This document shows, piece by piece, positions 24,090-35,040 of a stretch of 64,000 nt of DNA; the stretch's first letter is position 1; the number at the start of each line of letters is the position of its first letter. Location: the NCBI GenBank assembly GCA_963965975.1, contig OZ014411.1, forward strand, positions 21,046,446 to 21,110,445, read 5' to 3'. The notes beneath the pieces are model-generated. The model was not told the DNA's origin. It worked only from the letters and a program-made list of their open reading frames with translations, and ran no database searches. The DNA is from Xestospongia bergquistia. Its lineage: Eukaryota > Porifera > Demospongiae > Haplosclerida > Petrosiidae. Position numbers and translations under genes: made by a program.

Positions 24090-24665
24090 AAATTCCTAAT
24101 AAGAATTTGAACATTACCTGAGGATGATAAGGTGTAGTTAGTCTGTGCTCTATTCCTAATAGGTTCATTAATGTCTTGTCCAGTCTATTATTGAACTCTT
24201 TGCCCTGATCTGACGTAATTACACTTGGTAGTCCCATACGCATAAATAACTAGAGAGGTATGGGAATAATGATGAAAAATAATAAAAAATATAAAAATAA
24301 TATCTATAAATTATGTCTAAAAAATTAATGCTGACCATTCCTTCAACATCTTTGACAATTCCATGACACATAAATCTTTCTTTAATTCTGTATATGGTCT
24401 TTGTTTTTCCCATATGCCCTGAGGTCGGGTCTATGTGACAACTCAATAAAACCTTCTGTTCTTCTTTAGAAAAGATAAACCTTAGAAGGCAGTTATCCTA
24501 TACACATAGGTTAATAAATTTAAAAAAATTAGAAATGTCACATCAAACCTGATTTTTCCTCTGCACATAGTACAACTCTCCATTCTCAACAACAAACCTT
24601 TTAGACTTCTTCCTGATCACACGTTTTCTGCTTTCTGTGCAATTTGGATACCTTCCTGTGGTAAT
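24090..24665 (-). mobile_element. Ginger/KRBA2-type integrase fragment with introns
   Basis: Minus-strand exons: SKRFVVENGELYYVQRKNQ (about 24550-24610), then SCHIDPTSGHMGKTKTIYRI and KERFMCHGIVKDVEGM (H2C2 zinc-binding module, 24340-24446), then RMGLPSVITSDQGKEF and LGIEHRLTTPYHPQ (integrase core strand, 24119-24243). Donor-like GTCAGC follows VEGM and GTAATG follows YHPQ, so introns interrupt the integrase. This protein type is used by Ty3/gypsy elements and by Ginger DNA transposons and their domesticated relatives KRBA2/GIN1. Introns favour a Ginger or domesticated origin. The remaining core and terminal repeats are not seen. Confidence 0.7.
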
Positions 24666-25175
24666 ATATGTGTAAACTTGTTCAACGAGCTCGTTCTCCA
24701 TCAGCATCTTGAGATATTAAACGTGTTGTCATGCGCAGACTGTAGCGGACTAATTTTTTTATCCCCGGACCCCAAATTTTATGTCACCAGGTCATTTTTT
24801 ATGGCCTGTTGGACCGTTTTTTACCGGACCAATTTTACCGTGACAGTACATTTGTATCATTATGATATTGTTGACAATAACAATACTTACTACATTCTTT
24901 ATGTTTATTTATATATCCTTGTAGGAAAGGAATATGAAGGATTGTCTGAAGAGTTGTATTTGCAAAGCAAGTATTTACTAGATTTGAGGAAAGACATGAT
25001 GAGTCCATCAAAGTTCTCAGTAATCCAAACTGAACACACTATCATGTGTATTGTTTTATTACTGTTTATTATTCATTAAAAATCTTAATAGAGAAAGACC
25101 ACGCCTGCCACGAAATAGTAATCGTTGGACAAGGCCACGCCTACAAATTAAGTGTTGTTCTTAGATCCTCTGGCT

Positions 25176-25220
25176 AGGACATAGATAGTATAGACTACGT
25201 AACCTATACTATCTATGGCT
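25176..25220. repeat. Palindrome upstream of AATF copy B
   Basis: Arms ATAGATAGTATAG (25181-25193) and CTATACTATCTAT (25204-25216) are perfectly inverted around ACTACGTAAC. The outer CTAG(G)ACATAG/CTATGGCTAG extend the match with one mismatch and one gap. It forms a strong hairpin and could be a compact MITE or the core of one. Confidence 0.75.
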
Positions 25221-26876
25221 AGGAGCAGTCTCTGTAGTCTCCACCCATTCAATGCTGCAAAAAGACTAGCACGTGGAGTTTGTCATTATCTGAACAAGTA
25301 GTAGAGCTTAGTAATTGACTTGCAGATGATTTCGAAGAAGAAATCGACGTTACTAAAATGTGCGACTATAGCGAGGACATTGATAACGCACCAATACACG
25401 GATACGCGCCTTGATATGTGATGACAGACGATACGAAGGTCGAACGCCGTGCTATATTTCAAGACATAATCTATGGGGAATGATGTCAGGTAATTTTACT
25501 TCTCCTCTTGTTTTTCTAAATCTTAATACTACTAGACCTCTTATGAGTCTAATAATATGTACAGTCAGTACTTTAAAACATATGCAATAATTAATGTATT
25601 ACATAAGTAGATTTAACTAATAATTTATAAATTGTATTTCTATTTTTAACTTATGTTGATGTTACTTTCAGATAAATCAAATGATGAGGCATGTGATGAA
25701 CCTGATGCTGCCATTGTGTCATCTGAAAGTGAAGAAGAGGAGGACAAGATCTCTTTATTATCTGATGAAGAAGAGTCTTGTCAACCCTGACACTCAACCA
25801 ATGTTAAAGTCCACTGGTTTAAATTTAACCTCTGAAGATCATCATATGAACATAGCTGATAATAATGATATAATTACTTTATCTCATGATAGTATAGCTG
25901 ATGATATTGCCAAAGGAAAAGCTGTAAAGGATCAACTAAGTAAGACTATTTGATATGTATATATTCTTGTGATATGATACCATAGAAGTTGAAAATGTAG
26001 ACAAAGTTCTTAGATTTGATAAAGTAACATCATAAGGATATCTTGCTGGGATTGTCAAACTTGTATATTCAATAAAACTTTACAGTCTAAATAAGTTATT
26101 ATATATTAATTGTTTGGATACTTATGTTAACAAGTATACCTAAAGTCTGTATGTTGTGGTCTTACATGTTCAGTCTTTATATAGACCTATACTTTGTTGA
26201 GTATGTCCTTCAAATATGATATGATGAAGCAATGAAAATTATGAAATGTAGATGTGGTCTCATATTAAACATTCTTGTGACCTATTGAAACTGTATCTTG
26301 TTTTACCTTGATTTCTTGTTGGTTTTGCATTATAAGAAAAAGTTACTTAATTGTGTAAGGCATATTCACAGCTAAAGATAAAACATTCATTGGTCAAACT
26401 TAACTTAAACAAAGTACATCTTACGTTTTCTTTTTTCAGGTCTATGGGATGGATTGTTAGAAGGACATATTAAACTTCACAAACCTCTAATTCTATCAAA
26501 TCAACTCCCTCCACCTGAAACTGCACCTCTATTTCTTACTAATGACACCCAGAGTATAGTTAGTAATGGTGAGTGCAAATGAGTTGATATGTTTTAATTA
26601 ACATAACTAACAGGTAATAATACCTTTGTAATAAAATCAATGTAATATTCTCTGGTACAGTAATCCTACTTTTAGTTGTGTGTATTGTCTTATATTAAAA
26701 GTTTCTTTTTGACTTATATTGAATGTTTCTTGTTTTACCTAGATTTCTTGTTGCTTTTGCCTTATAAGAAAAGACTACAGAATAGTTTAAACCATATTGA
26801 TAGTCTGAGATATAACATTTATTCATTAAGTCAAACTTAACTTAAACAAAGTGCAACTTACTTTTTCTTTATTCAG

Positions 26877-27004
26877 GTCTATGGGATGATTGTTAGAAGG
26901 TCATATTAAACTTCACAAGCCTCTAGTTTTATCCAATCAACTCCCTCCACCTGATACTGTACCTCTATTTCTTACTAATGACACTCAGAGTATAGTTAAT
27001 AATG
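26877..27004 (+). pseudogene. Duplicated AATF exon 3 inside copy B
   Basis: Second version of exon 3, with a one-base deletion (GGGATGATTGTTAG against GGGATGGATTGTTAG) that creates an immediate stop. The same deletion is present in copy A at 17026, so copy A exon 3 derives from this duplicate and not from the intact 26440 exon. Confidence 0.8.
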
Positions 27005-27670
27005 GTGAGTGTAAATATGTTGACATTGAAATGAAATTAATGTGATGTTCTCTGGTACATTAAGCCTCCTATTAATTGTGTGTACTAATTTTAGTAAATT
27101 TAGTAAGTACTGTAATAATTGATAAAATTTGAACTTGTTAACATTTTCACTTCATGAGTTAACTGATCATAACATATCATAAAAATTAAAACTTGCTAAT
27201 ATTTTCACTAATAAACAGTGTGACTATTGATATGAGATTTATTGATCAGTTTCCAACTAATCATCCTATCATTATATTTTAATGTTTATAATATATTTTT
27301 TATTTATTATAGCTCAACAAACTCTCCAAACATTATTAGATAATCTTCTTGATCTTCAATTTTGCCTCATGGAAAAGTGACCAGAAACACAATCCAATGA
27401 AACTAGTTCTAATATTGAAGATGATAGTACTACTACTGATATTGGATTTAGTGATCAGTTTCCACAGTGGGTGGGGTCAAATGGAGAGAGGCGTTATGAG
27501 TTGTATATAGCAAAGATGCAAGAACGTTTTCGACCATATCGTGATACTATTCTTGATAAATGGAACACAAAACTTCAGCTGTCTACAGGAAAATTAACCA
27601 ACAAGGTATGGTATATTGTAGTTACTGTTAATGTACATGTAGTACTGTAATGTAATATACTGTTTTTTAC

Positions 27671-28215
27671 AGTTGACCATTGACCTCTGTTGTTATGTAA
27701 TCATATACATATATACATTGTGATATAGGGCTGGGGCTAATGTGCTTCAGTTGACCATTGACCTCTGTTGTTATGTAATCATATACATATATACATTGTG
27801 ATATAGGGCTGGGGCTAATGTGCTTCAGTTGACCATTGACCTCTGTTGTTATGTAATCATATACATATATACATTGTGATATAGGGCTGGGGCTAATGTG
27901 CTTCAGTTGACCATTGACCTCTGTTGTTATGTAATCATATACATATATACATTGTGATATAGGGCTGGGGCTAATGTGCTTCAGTTGACCATTGACCTCT
28001 GTTGTTATGTAATCATATACATATATACATTGTGATATAGGGCTGGGGCTAATGTGCTTCAGTTGACCATTGACCTCTGTTGTTATGTAATCATATGTAT
28101 ATATACATTGTGATATAGGGCTGGGGCTAATGTGCTTCAGTTGACCATTGACCTCTGTTGTTATGTAATCATATACATATATACATTGGGATATAGGGCT
28201 GGGGCTAATGTACTT
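27671..28215. repeat. 78-bp minisatellite, seven copies, in AATF intron
   Basis: The unit starts TTGACCATTGACCTCTGTTG and ends GGGGCTAATGTGCTTCAG. Starts are at 27673, 27751, 27829, 27907, 27985, 28063 and 28141. Copies are almost identical, with single-base changes such as ATACATAT/ATGTATAT and TTGTGAT/TTGGGAT. Since 78 is divisible by three, the minus strand is open for 183 residues by accident. Low divergence implies recent expansion and probable length polymorphism. Confidence 0.95.
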
Positions 28216-29319
28216 CAAAGTTTACTGATTATTATATTCTGCACTGCTTCTGAATCTTTCCCATTATTCCTTTTTTCCCTCCAACTATTCCTACTAATAT
28301 CTCCAATTATTCTCACATTTTAGTATGTTTAATTAAAAATATTTACATCGATAAATTTCATGAATGAACAATTTCATCGATTGTTATATTGGAGCACGAT
28401 TCTTTAGGAAGCTGTCCTGTTGATCTCCAAAACTAGCTTTAAGCAAGAAAAGTACTCGCCACTAGAACCACTGCACTGACTACTCACGGCCATTTTTTAC
28501 AACACGTGGCAACTTCCATTTATTCTCAGTATTCTTCTAATTATTCCCAAATAATGCCCTGTGCCCTATGACCCTATTATTCCTGTTATTATGCAGGCAT
28601 ATTTGCCACAGCCCTATTGGGATAGTAACTATATACTGACAAATAACAGCTAATAGTGTCAATAAATGATATAAAGATAATAGTTATTAATATATCTCTT
28701 GTCTATTTAGTCATATCTTCATAAGAATCAGTCTATAGTGACTGCTATTAGTCATGTGTTAAAGGATAAACAACGATTGAGGAGGAGAACACAACTAAAG
28801 CGATGTCAAATAAAGATAGTGGGAAAAAGAAAGAACAAACCTGTAGTTGAACAAGTTAAGAAGATGGAGTATGATGCTGTGTTAGATGATATGGTACAAC
28901 CTAATATGCATTTAATTGATATTGATGAGGAAATATTTGATGATGAAGACTTCTGTCATCAAGTGATTTTTTTAATATACTTATTGCAGCTGTTTGATTA
29001 TAGTGGCTATACTAGGAGTCATTAGTTGCTTTGTGTTGTATTAATAGTTTGTATGATCTATAATATTTCTATAGGGAATGTATGTATATATTATTTAGTT
29101 CAATAGCAGTGGTATCAGTTACATTATAATTATTACTTTGTATTTATTACAGCTAAGAGAATTGATACAATCAAAGACTTCATTAACAGATACTGACCAG
29201 ATTACTATTGGAAGGTAAGTGTAATCAATAAATGTCTTAGAGCTTTACAATCTGGTTATACTATGATTGTTAAGGGACATATAGTGACTGTACTAGACTT
29301 GGGATCAAATACTTGTCAA

Positions 29320-29412
29320 AGTATTTGAACTACAAATACAAATATTTAGCAAATAAGGAAATACAAATACAAATACAAACACTTTTTGATGTGTTTGAAA
29401 TACAAATACTAA
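29320..29412. repeat. AAATAC-type simple repeat
   Basis: Repeats of ACAAATAC with interruptions (for example AAATACAAATACAAATACAA around 29362). Non-coding. Confidence 0.6.
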
Positions 29413-29934
29413 GTTTTATAAATACATCTTTGAATACTTCTTTCTCTTTAAGTCTAAATTGAAGTTTCTGTTGAATATTTTATTAAACAAAGAATAATAT
29501 TGATTGAATCTTATGAACCTAAGAGGTTCAAGCAATATTATCTGTTAAATGGCACCTTTCAGGGTGAAAACCTAACACACAATACTAAACATTTTCAATC
29601 AGTACAGAAGACACTGGGATGCATAAAAACTTTGGGAACAATTATTGCAATGAATGCAAATTCCATACATACTTCTCCACATTGGAGTTGATATCACACT
29701 AATATTAGCACTAAAATCATCACTCTTTGATAAAGAATGATAATTATTAGTATTATCTTCAAGGATTGATATAAATCACAGAAAATCAACAATTAGAGTA
29801 AGTCTCAATGATTTATTGCTATGCTTCCTCATATCAATGATTTGAAAGTAAGCAATTGCGAAAGACCATTCACACTGTTATGATCATATGTATTTACAGT
29901 TACTGTTAATTAAGAAAGTAAAATTAAAATTGTC

Positions 29935-31215
29935 ATGGCTGTTCTCAACTGTAGACTTTTGCTACTGCTTCTACTGATTAAGAGGAGAAGACAAAGAAGA
30001 AGGCATCACAAGCGTATTTGGGTGAGATATTTTTAAGAAGAGGAGCTGGGGGAGTATCATTCTCTAATAAACGAAATGCAATTGATGGATCACCAAAGCT
30101 TTTATAGATACTTTCACATGCCACCTGGTAGGTTTGCCCACTTGTTGAGTTTCGTAGGACCTGCTATTACCCGTCAAACAATATCCTTTTGTCAACTGAT
30201 TCAAGCTGATGAATGACTTGCCATTACCTTACGGTGTTTGGTGACTGGGGATTCCATGCAGACCATTTCATTTAGTAACAAGTGTTGGTCACTCAACTGT
30301 TTGTGGCATTATTGATAGCACTTGCGATGCTTTGTGGAATGTGCTCTCTCGTGAATATCTTAGAAGACCATCAACACCAGAAGAATGGATAAAGATCAAC
30401 GAAGGTTTTCATCAACTCTGGAACTTTCCTCACTGTTTAGGGGTTATAGATAGAAAGCACATCATGATGCAAGCACTAGCCAACTCTGGTTCCAACTTCT
30501 ACAATTATAAGGGAACATTTAGCATTGTTTTACTGGCTGTTTGTAATGCTCAATACTGCTTCACCCTTCTTGATATTAGAGATACTGGAAGGCAGTGATG
30601 TAGGAGTTTTAGCTAATTCTGCCTTTAGCTCGTCATTGGAGAATGGCTCTTTGTCTTTGCCTTGTCCTAAGCCACTTCCTGGTCAGTCATGTTCAGTACC
30701 ATATTATTTTGTTGGTGACTCAGCATTTCCACTAAAAACCTACATGTTGCGTCCATTTTCTTGAAGGTTTTTACCAGAAGACAAACAAATCTTTTAATTA
30801 TTGTTTGTCTAGGGCTCGCCGAGTGATTGAAAACACTTTTGGAATCATTGGAACAAAATTTAGAATTTTTAGAAGATCTATTGTTGCTAATCCAGACAAA
30901 GTAACCAAGATCACTCAAGCAACTTGTTGTTTGCACAACTACCTACGGATATCCAAGGTAAACAATCCTCCATCTGCTCATTTTTATTGCCCTCTGGGAT
31001 TTGTTGACCTAGAAGATAATGACAGAAACGTCATTCCTGGTGACTGAAGGTCAGAAATTTCACCTAATGCACTGCAAAGTTTACAGCATACTGGTAGCGA
31101 CACCAACTCTCGGTCAGCTTCTGACTTGTGAGACAGCATTATGAATTTTATGACCACTCCTCAAGGAGAAGTATCATGGCAGTATGCCCATGTCCGTAGC
31201 CATGGCAAGCAGCTT
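29935..31215 (+). mobile_element. PIF/Harbinger transposase gene (degenerate)
   Basis: The N-terminal region reads KRIWVRDIF, FYRYFHMPPGRFAHLLSFVG, ITRQTISF and LAITLRCLVTGDSMQTISF (30000-30270). The DDE_4 nuclease core reads WNFPHCLGVIDRKHIMM with the first Asp, SGSNFYNYKGTFSIVLLAVC (30420-30545), VGDSAFPLKTYMLRPF (second Asp, 30710-30760), then SRARRVIENTFGIIGTKFRI (third acid, 30805-30870) and ATCCLHNYLR. This is the PIF/Harbinger DDE arrangement (d.t G.iDg.Hi..., GDsaypl..., N...s..R...E..FG). Frameshifts near 30560-30600 and 30765-30800 and stops around 30215 break it. It sits convergent to the MADF gene at 31.3 kb. Confidence 0.85.
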
Positions 31216-31302
31216 CAATCATGATTGCATTTTGATTGTACTTACATGTATTATTATTAATGTCAATGTATATGCCGTAGTTATAAGAGTAAAGGGAGGG
31301 TG

Positions 31303-32095
31303 CTAGATTTCATATAGCACTTGTTCAATCTTCAGTCTAGCAAGTGATACTTGATCAGGGGAGAATTTTCGTAATCTTTCAGACACACTTAAAGCATAGA
31401 GGCTGACTTCATCTTGTTCTGACCTGAGGTGACATAAAATTTCCAAATTAACTTCATCAGCTTCCTTTTTTTGCCACTTATTGAAAGACAAAGTATGACA
31501 TAAAAAATACCATGCTGCACATACCCCTGATTAATAGTGTACGTGGGTGTTAAAAACTTTACCTCATCTGTGGGTGTCAAGGACTCCACCTCCTCACTCA
31601 CACAAGATGACTGTGTTATAGGATTCTCTTAAGACTCTGTGTTTGTGACTCTGATGACTCCAAACTTTCTTGTGGCTCAGGTTTTCAGTCAAGTCAACAT
31701 TACCTATTGTACTAAAAGAACTGTGATTTCTTCATTGACTATTAATAATTACTCACTTTCTGTTTCTTATGAAGTCCCGAAGAAACATCATCTGCTCTAG
31801 AAGTTCTCACGACACAGTACTCTTGGCAACACTGCCTGATTGCTTCTTCTTTTCAATTTCTTTGACAAACATGTCCCTAAGAGCCTTCCACCTCTGCTGT
31901 ACTTCATCAACTATATAGTAACATTTTAATAATAATTAAAGACGATATTAAAATAACTCACCTTCTCTATCAAGACTACTAGCTATAGCTTTCCACACAT
32001 TTTCTTTTTTGAGCAATATCTTGAAATCAGGGTTCTTAATGTTGTAGATACACGGAAAAATTTGAACAAGATCTGAGTTTCTCATCATCCATTTT
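31303..32095 (-). mobile_element. MADF/Myb-like accessory gene of the PIF/Harbinger element
   Basis: Harbinger elements carry a second gene for a SANT/Myb or MADF DNA-binding protein needed with the transposase. Minus-strand exons: about 31962-32095 (SDLVQIFPCIYNIKNPDFKI, KENVWKAIASSLDREG), about 31745-31905 (VDEVQQRWKALRDMFVKEIE, then FLRDFIRNRK), about 31560-31620 (SEEVESLTPTDE) and 31303-31490 (SLYALSVSERLRKFSPDQ, ending QVLYEI). These give a MADF domain and a BESS-like C-terminal segment. A TGA replaces the W/S codon after AKSTVS, so it is mutated. It ends 88 bp from the 3' end of the transposase, in opposite orientation. Confidence 0.75.
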
Positions 32096-32510
32096 GTAGA
32101 TTTGACAATGATTCACGTGGTAACACCCTCACGGGTACTTCTGATTGGTCAACTTCTTACGAACCACAGGAAAAGTTGAACAGATTTCAAGGCTGTATGT
32201 TACGTTGCGAATGGGAGATACGTTGCACGCACATCCTAATGTCAATAATGTGAACACTCTTGCGTTGCTTTGCATAAATCATATGTTGTGTTGCATGAAC
32301 AATGTGAATCAGCCTTAACAGAGGATTTTACTATTGATCACTTGCTTTCCAGTAACTATATAGTATGGGAAAAGGAGGATTTAGGATGGGTCCATAAAAT
32401 TATTAAAATACATTACTCCACTTTTGGGGAGTAAATGAAGCTAAATAATGCATTAATTAATTATGATAACCATAATCAATCATTAGTTTTGAAATGAAGC
32501 ATGATATGAC

Positions 32511-32538
32511 TGGGTGGAGCGAGTGCATGCTCCACCCA
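32511..32538. repeat. Perfect 10-bp inverted repeat
   Basis: TGGGTGGAGC, 8-nt loop GAGTGCAT, GCTCCACCCA. A few bases on, ATGTACCACCCA is directly repeated (about 32551 and 32577). Probably a small non-autonomous element or its terminus. Confidence 0.7.
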
Positions 32539-32689
32539 TTACACAAGAGATGTACCACCCACAGTCAATGGGGGTATGTACCACCCAATGACCTCCAAAC
32601 TAGTCATCCCATACTCTCATACTTATTTTTCATTGAACCAATTAAACAGGTGTAATATATATGTACACAATAATTATGGTATATAACAT

Positions 32690-33160
32690 GTTGACATGTT
32701 ACTGAAGCTCACTAATATGGGAGGTGAGTGATGTCAGTTTCTGTCTTGGAGTCCAGATATATGTCAAGAAGGCTTGCCATGCTTGATTAGCAACCTAGAG
32801 CTTTGATGGTTGAATCTTTAGCCCCTGCTTGTGAAGGCACTGTGGCTGCCCCAATCCTGAAGCTGTGTCCTGCATACAGGGATTAGTTTAGACCTAACTG
32901 GTCTAATATGCCTCAGACAGCTCTGACAAAATGGCTCTTTGTAAGTGACCTGCCATCTTGAAAATGAAAGAAAGGACCTGGTACTGGACCATGCAAGGTG
33001 TATATGGGGTTAAAATGCTGACTGTGTGGGTACTGTGATTTCCCCACTTGGAACAACCCTGGAAAGGAGATTACATATGCTACACATAGCATGACTGTGT
33101 CTCTGTCCACCCTTCCCAACATGGATTTGTCATATCCAAGAGGGTGTCCGCTAAATTAGC
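32690..33160 (-). mobile_element. DIRS-type tyrosine recombinase fragment
   Basis: Minus strand: GHPLGYDKSMLGR, then GLFQVGKSQYPHSQHFNPI, FHFQDGRSLTKSHFVRAV, and YAGHSFRIGAATVPSQAGAK with TIKALG. The HSFRIGAAT(x) box is the catalytic HxxR of the YR family used by DIRS/Ngaro retroelements (normally GHSFRiGAAT.aa.aG..d..I..lGRW.S). A stop follows TIKALGC, and the final Tyr block is not intact. It continues the DIRS fragment at 34.2-35.0 kb in the correct order. Confidence 0.75.
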
Positions 33161-34066
33161 GACCTTTTTTAATAACAAATTCATTTGCTTGGCTTGTTTT
33201 AAGCCAACTGAAACTGTTAGGTATAAAGTGTGTGCAAAACAACTGATTTGATTAATGTACAGTTCATGCCTTGTATATCATCACGATACTCATGTACATC
33301 TTCATCATACAAGCTAATTGTCTCTCTATAATTAAATGCCTTCTTCATGTTTGAAGCGTTGTCTGTGATGGCTGTGAATATTTTGTCTTCAATTTTATAC
33401 TTGATCAGAACCTCTTGAAGCTCAGAAGTGATATTAGAAGCAGTGTGACAACCTAGAATTTATGTACAACTTAATAGATACATCTGCAAATTCCATCCTG
33501 TGCTTATAAAGTGGGACCCAGATAGGAATGTATTCTTTGACTTGTCCAGATATCCAGAGTAATTGATACCCATTCAATATTCTTCAAAGTAGACACAATT
33601 GAACTATAACATTTGTTTGTTTTTTTGGCAAAAGTGAATATTGAAATGCTTGGCGAGAAACTATTGTGTAACTAGGATCCATCACATGCATCAGATGTCG
33701 GAACCCTTTTTTTTCAACAATACTGGCTGGTTGCAAGCCACAAACTACCATTCCTGCTACTGAGTCTGTAATTTTTTTCTGCATTGAATGATTCATGCCA
33801 TACTTGGTTTTGGTACTTTTACTAAATCCAGTGAACGGTTGTTCAATTGTCAGTTGTTTTTCTGTTGTAGGTCGCTCATAAGAAAGTTCATATTCCTTTT
33901 TGTGAGCTCTCTTTAAGTGAACTATGAAGTTGGATGATATTCCAGCTTTTCTTTTGATTTTCTTCTTGCAGAAAGTACACTGTCCCTCCTGGTTGCTGAC
34001 ATGTATAGTCATATTAGTGTGAAACTGGTAAACACGTGAACGTTTCCCTTTGCTACATGTAGCCAT
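33161..34066 (-). mobile_element. BED-finger hAT (ZBED-like) transposase fragment inserted in DIRS
   Basis: Starts at ATG 34066 with a BED zinc finger (QCTFCKKKIKRKAGISSNFI then HLKRAHKKEY). Continues in shifting frames with AGMVVCGLQPASIVEKKGF, HLMHVMDPSYTIVSRQAFQ, SHFISTGWNLQMYLLS, GCHTASNITSELQEVL, and IFTAITDNASNMKKAF (hAT TDNAsNM motif). It breaks off at KKVANLA near 33155, where the DIRS tyrosine recombinase resumes. The hAT C-terminus is missing. TTAACCCTTT at 34198 on its other side resembles a piggyBac end. Confidence 0.75.
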
Positions 34067-34197
34067 GCCATTTGATCACACAGTGTAACTGCAGTTGATA
34101 CAGCTGGATTCAGTGACAAATCACATGTAATGTTGTCAGTCATGTGACTGCTTAGTGCACTATGCACAATTACACATTGCACAAAATGTAAAGAATG

Positions 34198-35040
34198 TTA
34201 ACCCTTTATGTGCATGTGCAAAATGATAACATTAATTGTCAAAGCCACGCATTTTTCAAGTATTAAACGGTTTGGGAAGACGACTATTCCATGCCTAGCT
34301 GTGAACAGCACCATCCAGGACAGTGATGTCCAGTCCAGTTTGGGATCCAGTAGGAGGTCAAGGGCCATCAGAGTGAGTGGTGTGGAGGTCTTGTGCATGT
34401 GAGGGACCTGTGAGAAAAAAGAATATAATGTTGTTACAAGACAGGGCATCAGCTAGGGTGTTCATGTGGCCAGGTATATGTGAGGCTGTAATAGTTAGTT
34501 TGTACATTGCTTCCGAAAAGAATAAACATCTCAGCAGGTGCATGAGGTCTGTTTGCTGAGAGTAGAGAGATTCAAGTGTACAAATCAACTGCCTTGTTGT
34601 CGCATTGACATAGTATGGCTGAACCACACCACTCATGACCCCACTCCATCACAGCCAACACAATGTGAATAAGTTCCTTACATTTGTCCTGGCAGTTTGT
34701 AGGTCACTGCAACTGAAACCATTGGATGTTATAAAGGGTGCCACACCCCAGGAGCCTGATGCATCAGATGCTATCTAAGTAAAAGGGTGTGGAGGAGATA
34801 GGATGGATATTCAAAGTCTTCATAAATATCAACCACCTGAGTAGATCAGCTCTGAACTTGTTTAGTGAGATATGATGGTTTCTGTGGTATATACCCTTAA
34901 GGAGAGCAACCATGCAGTGTAAAAATGACCATCCAGGAGCAACTACCTTAGCTACATGATGAAGCAGACCAGCTAATGATTCCAATTCTTGCCTCTAGCA
35001 TCATCATTTGTTCCTCCATTGAGTTAAAATCTTCTGCACT
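34198..35040 (-). mobile_element. DIRS-type reverse transcriptase/RNase H fragment
   Basis: Minus strand: LESLAGLLHHVAKVVAPGWS (about 34926-34985), then MVALLKGIYHRNHHISLNKF, LLRCLFFSEAMYKLTITASH, IPGHMNTLADALSCNN (RNase H end) and LTLMALDLLLDPKLDWTSLS (linker towards the recombinase). This succession is characteristic of DIRS/PAT-like elements (LeSLaGlLhhaakVv.PGR...; HipG..N..ADALSR; LLd..lDWtS..W). Several frameshifts occur (frames near 34358-34636, 34198-34449 and 34764-34985 differ). Confidence 0.75.

Larger units (their letters stand above)
25225..29214 (+). pseudogene. AATF/Che-1 pseudogene, copy B (most exons)
   Basis: AATF is an SSU-processome and transcription factor of the nucleolus. 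Exons: 1 about 25270-25489; 2 25672-25939; 3 26440-26568; 3' (decayed duplicate) 26877-27004; 4 27313-27605; 5 28711-28962; 6 29153-29214. Recognised blocks: LWDGLLEGHIKLHKPL and NQLPPPETAPLF (exon 3), FRPYRDTILDKWNTKLQLST (exon 4), DKQRLRRRTQLKR (exon 5, AATF basic motif), DIDEEIFDDEDFCHQ and LRELIQSKTSLTDTDQ (exons 5-6, conserved acidic motif). Splice phases are mutually consistent. Lesions: no start ATG, TGAs in exon 1 (after ELSN and GYAP), a frameshift in exon 2 (DEEES/NPDTQP), TGA in exon 4 (MEK-stop-PETQ), and loss of the C-terminal TRAUB-domain exons. It is a decayed gene, presumably with a functional copy elsewhere. Confidence 0.85.

Noticed and set aside
24678-25079. 133-residue plus-strand frame
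   Set aside because: No family motif, strongly hydrophobic AT-driven composition, no splice or start support. It may hide a small repeat (GGACC-rich part at 24760-24830) but I could not define one.
27671-28215. CRISPR-like appearance of regularly spaced repeats
   Set aside because: Copies are contiguous with no unique spacers, and the setting is eukaryotic: a minisatellite.
27667-28218. 183-residue periodic minus-strand open frame over the 78-bp repeats
   Set aside because: It exists only because 78 is a multiple of three. It has no start context, lies in an intron, and its 26-residue repeat matches no protein.
30667-30936. Minus-strand 89-residue frame
   Set aside because: Antisense to the Harbinger DDE core, which is on the plus strand.
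34208-34559. Plus-strand short frames
   Set aside because: Antisense to the DIRS RNase H and linker, which carry family motifs on the minus strand.
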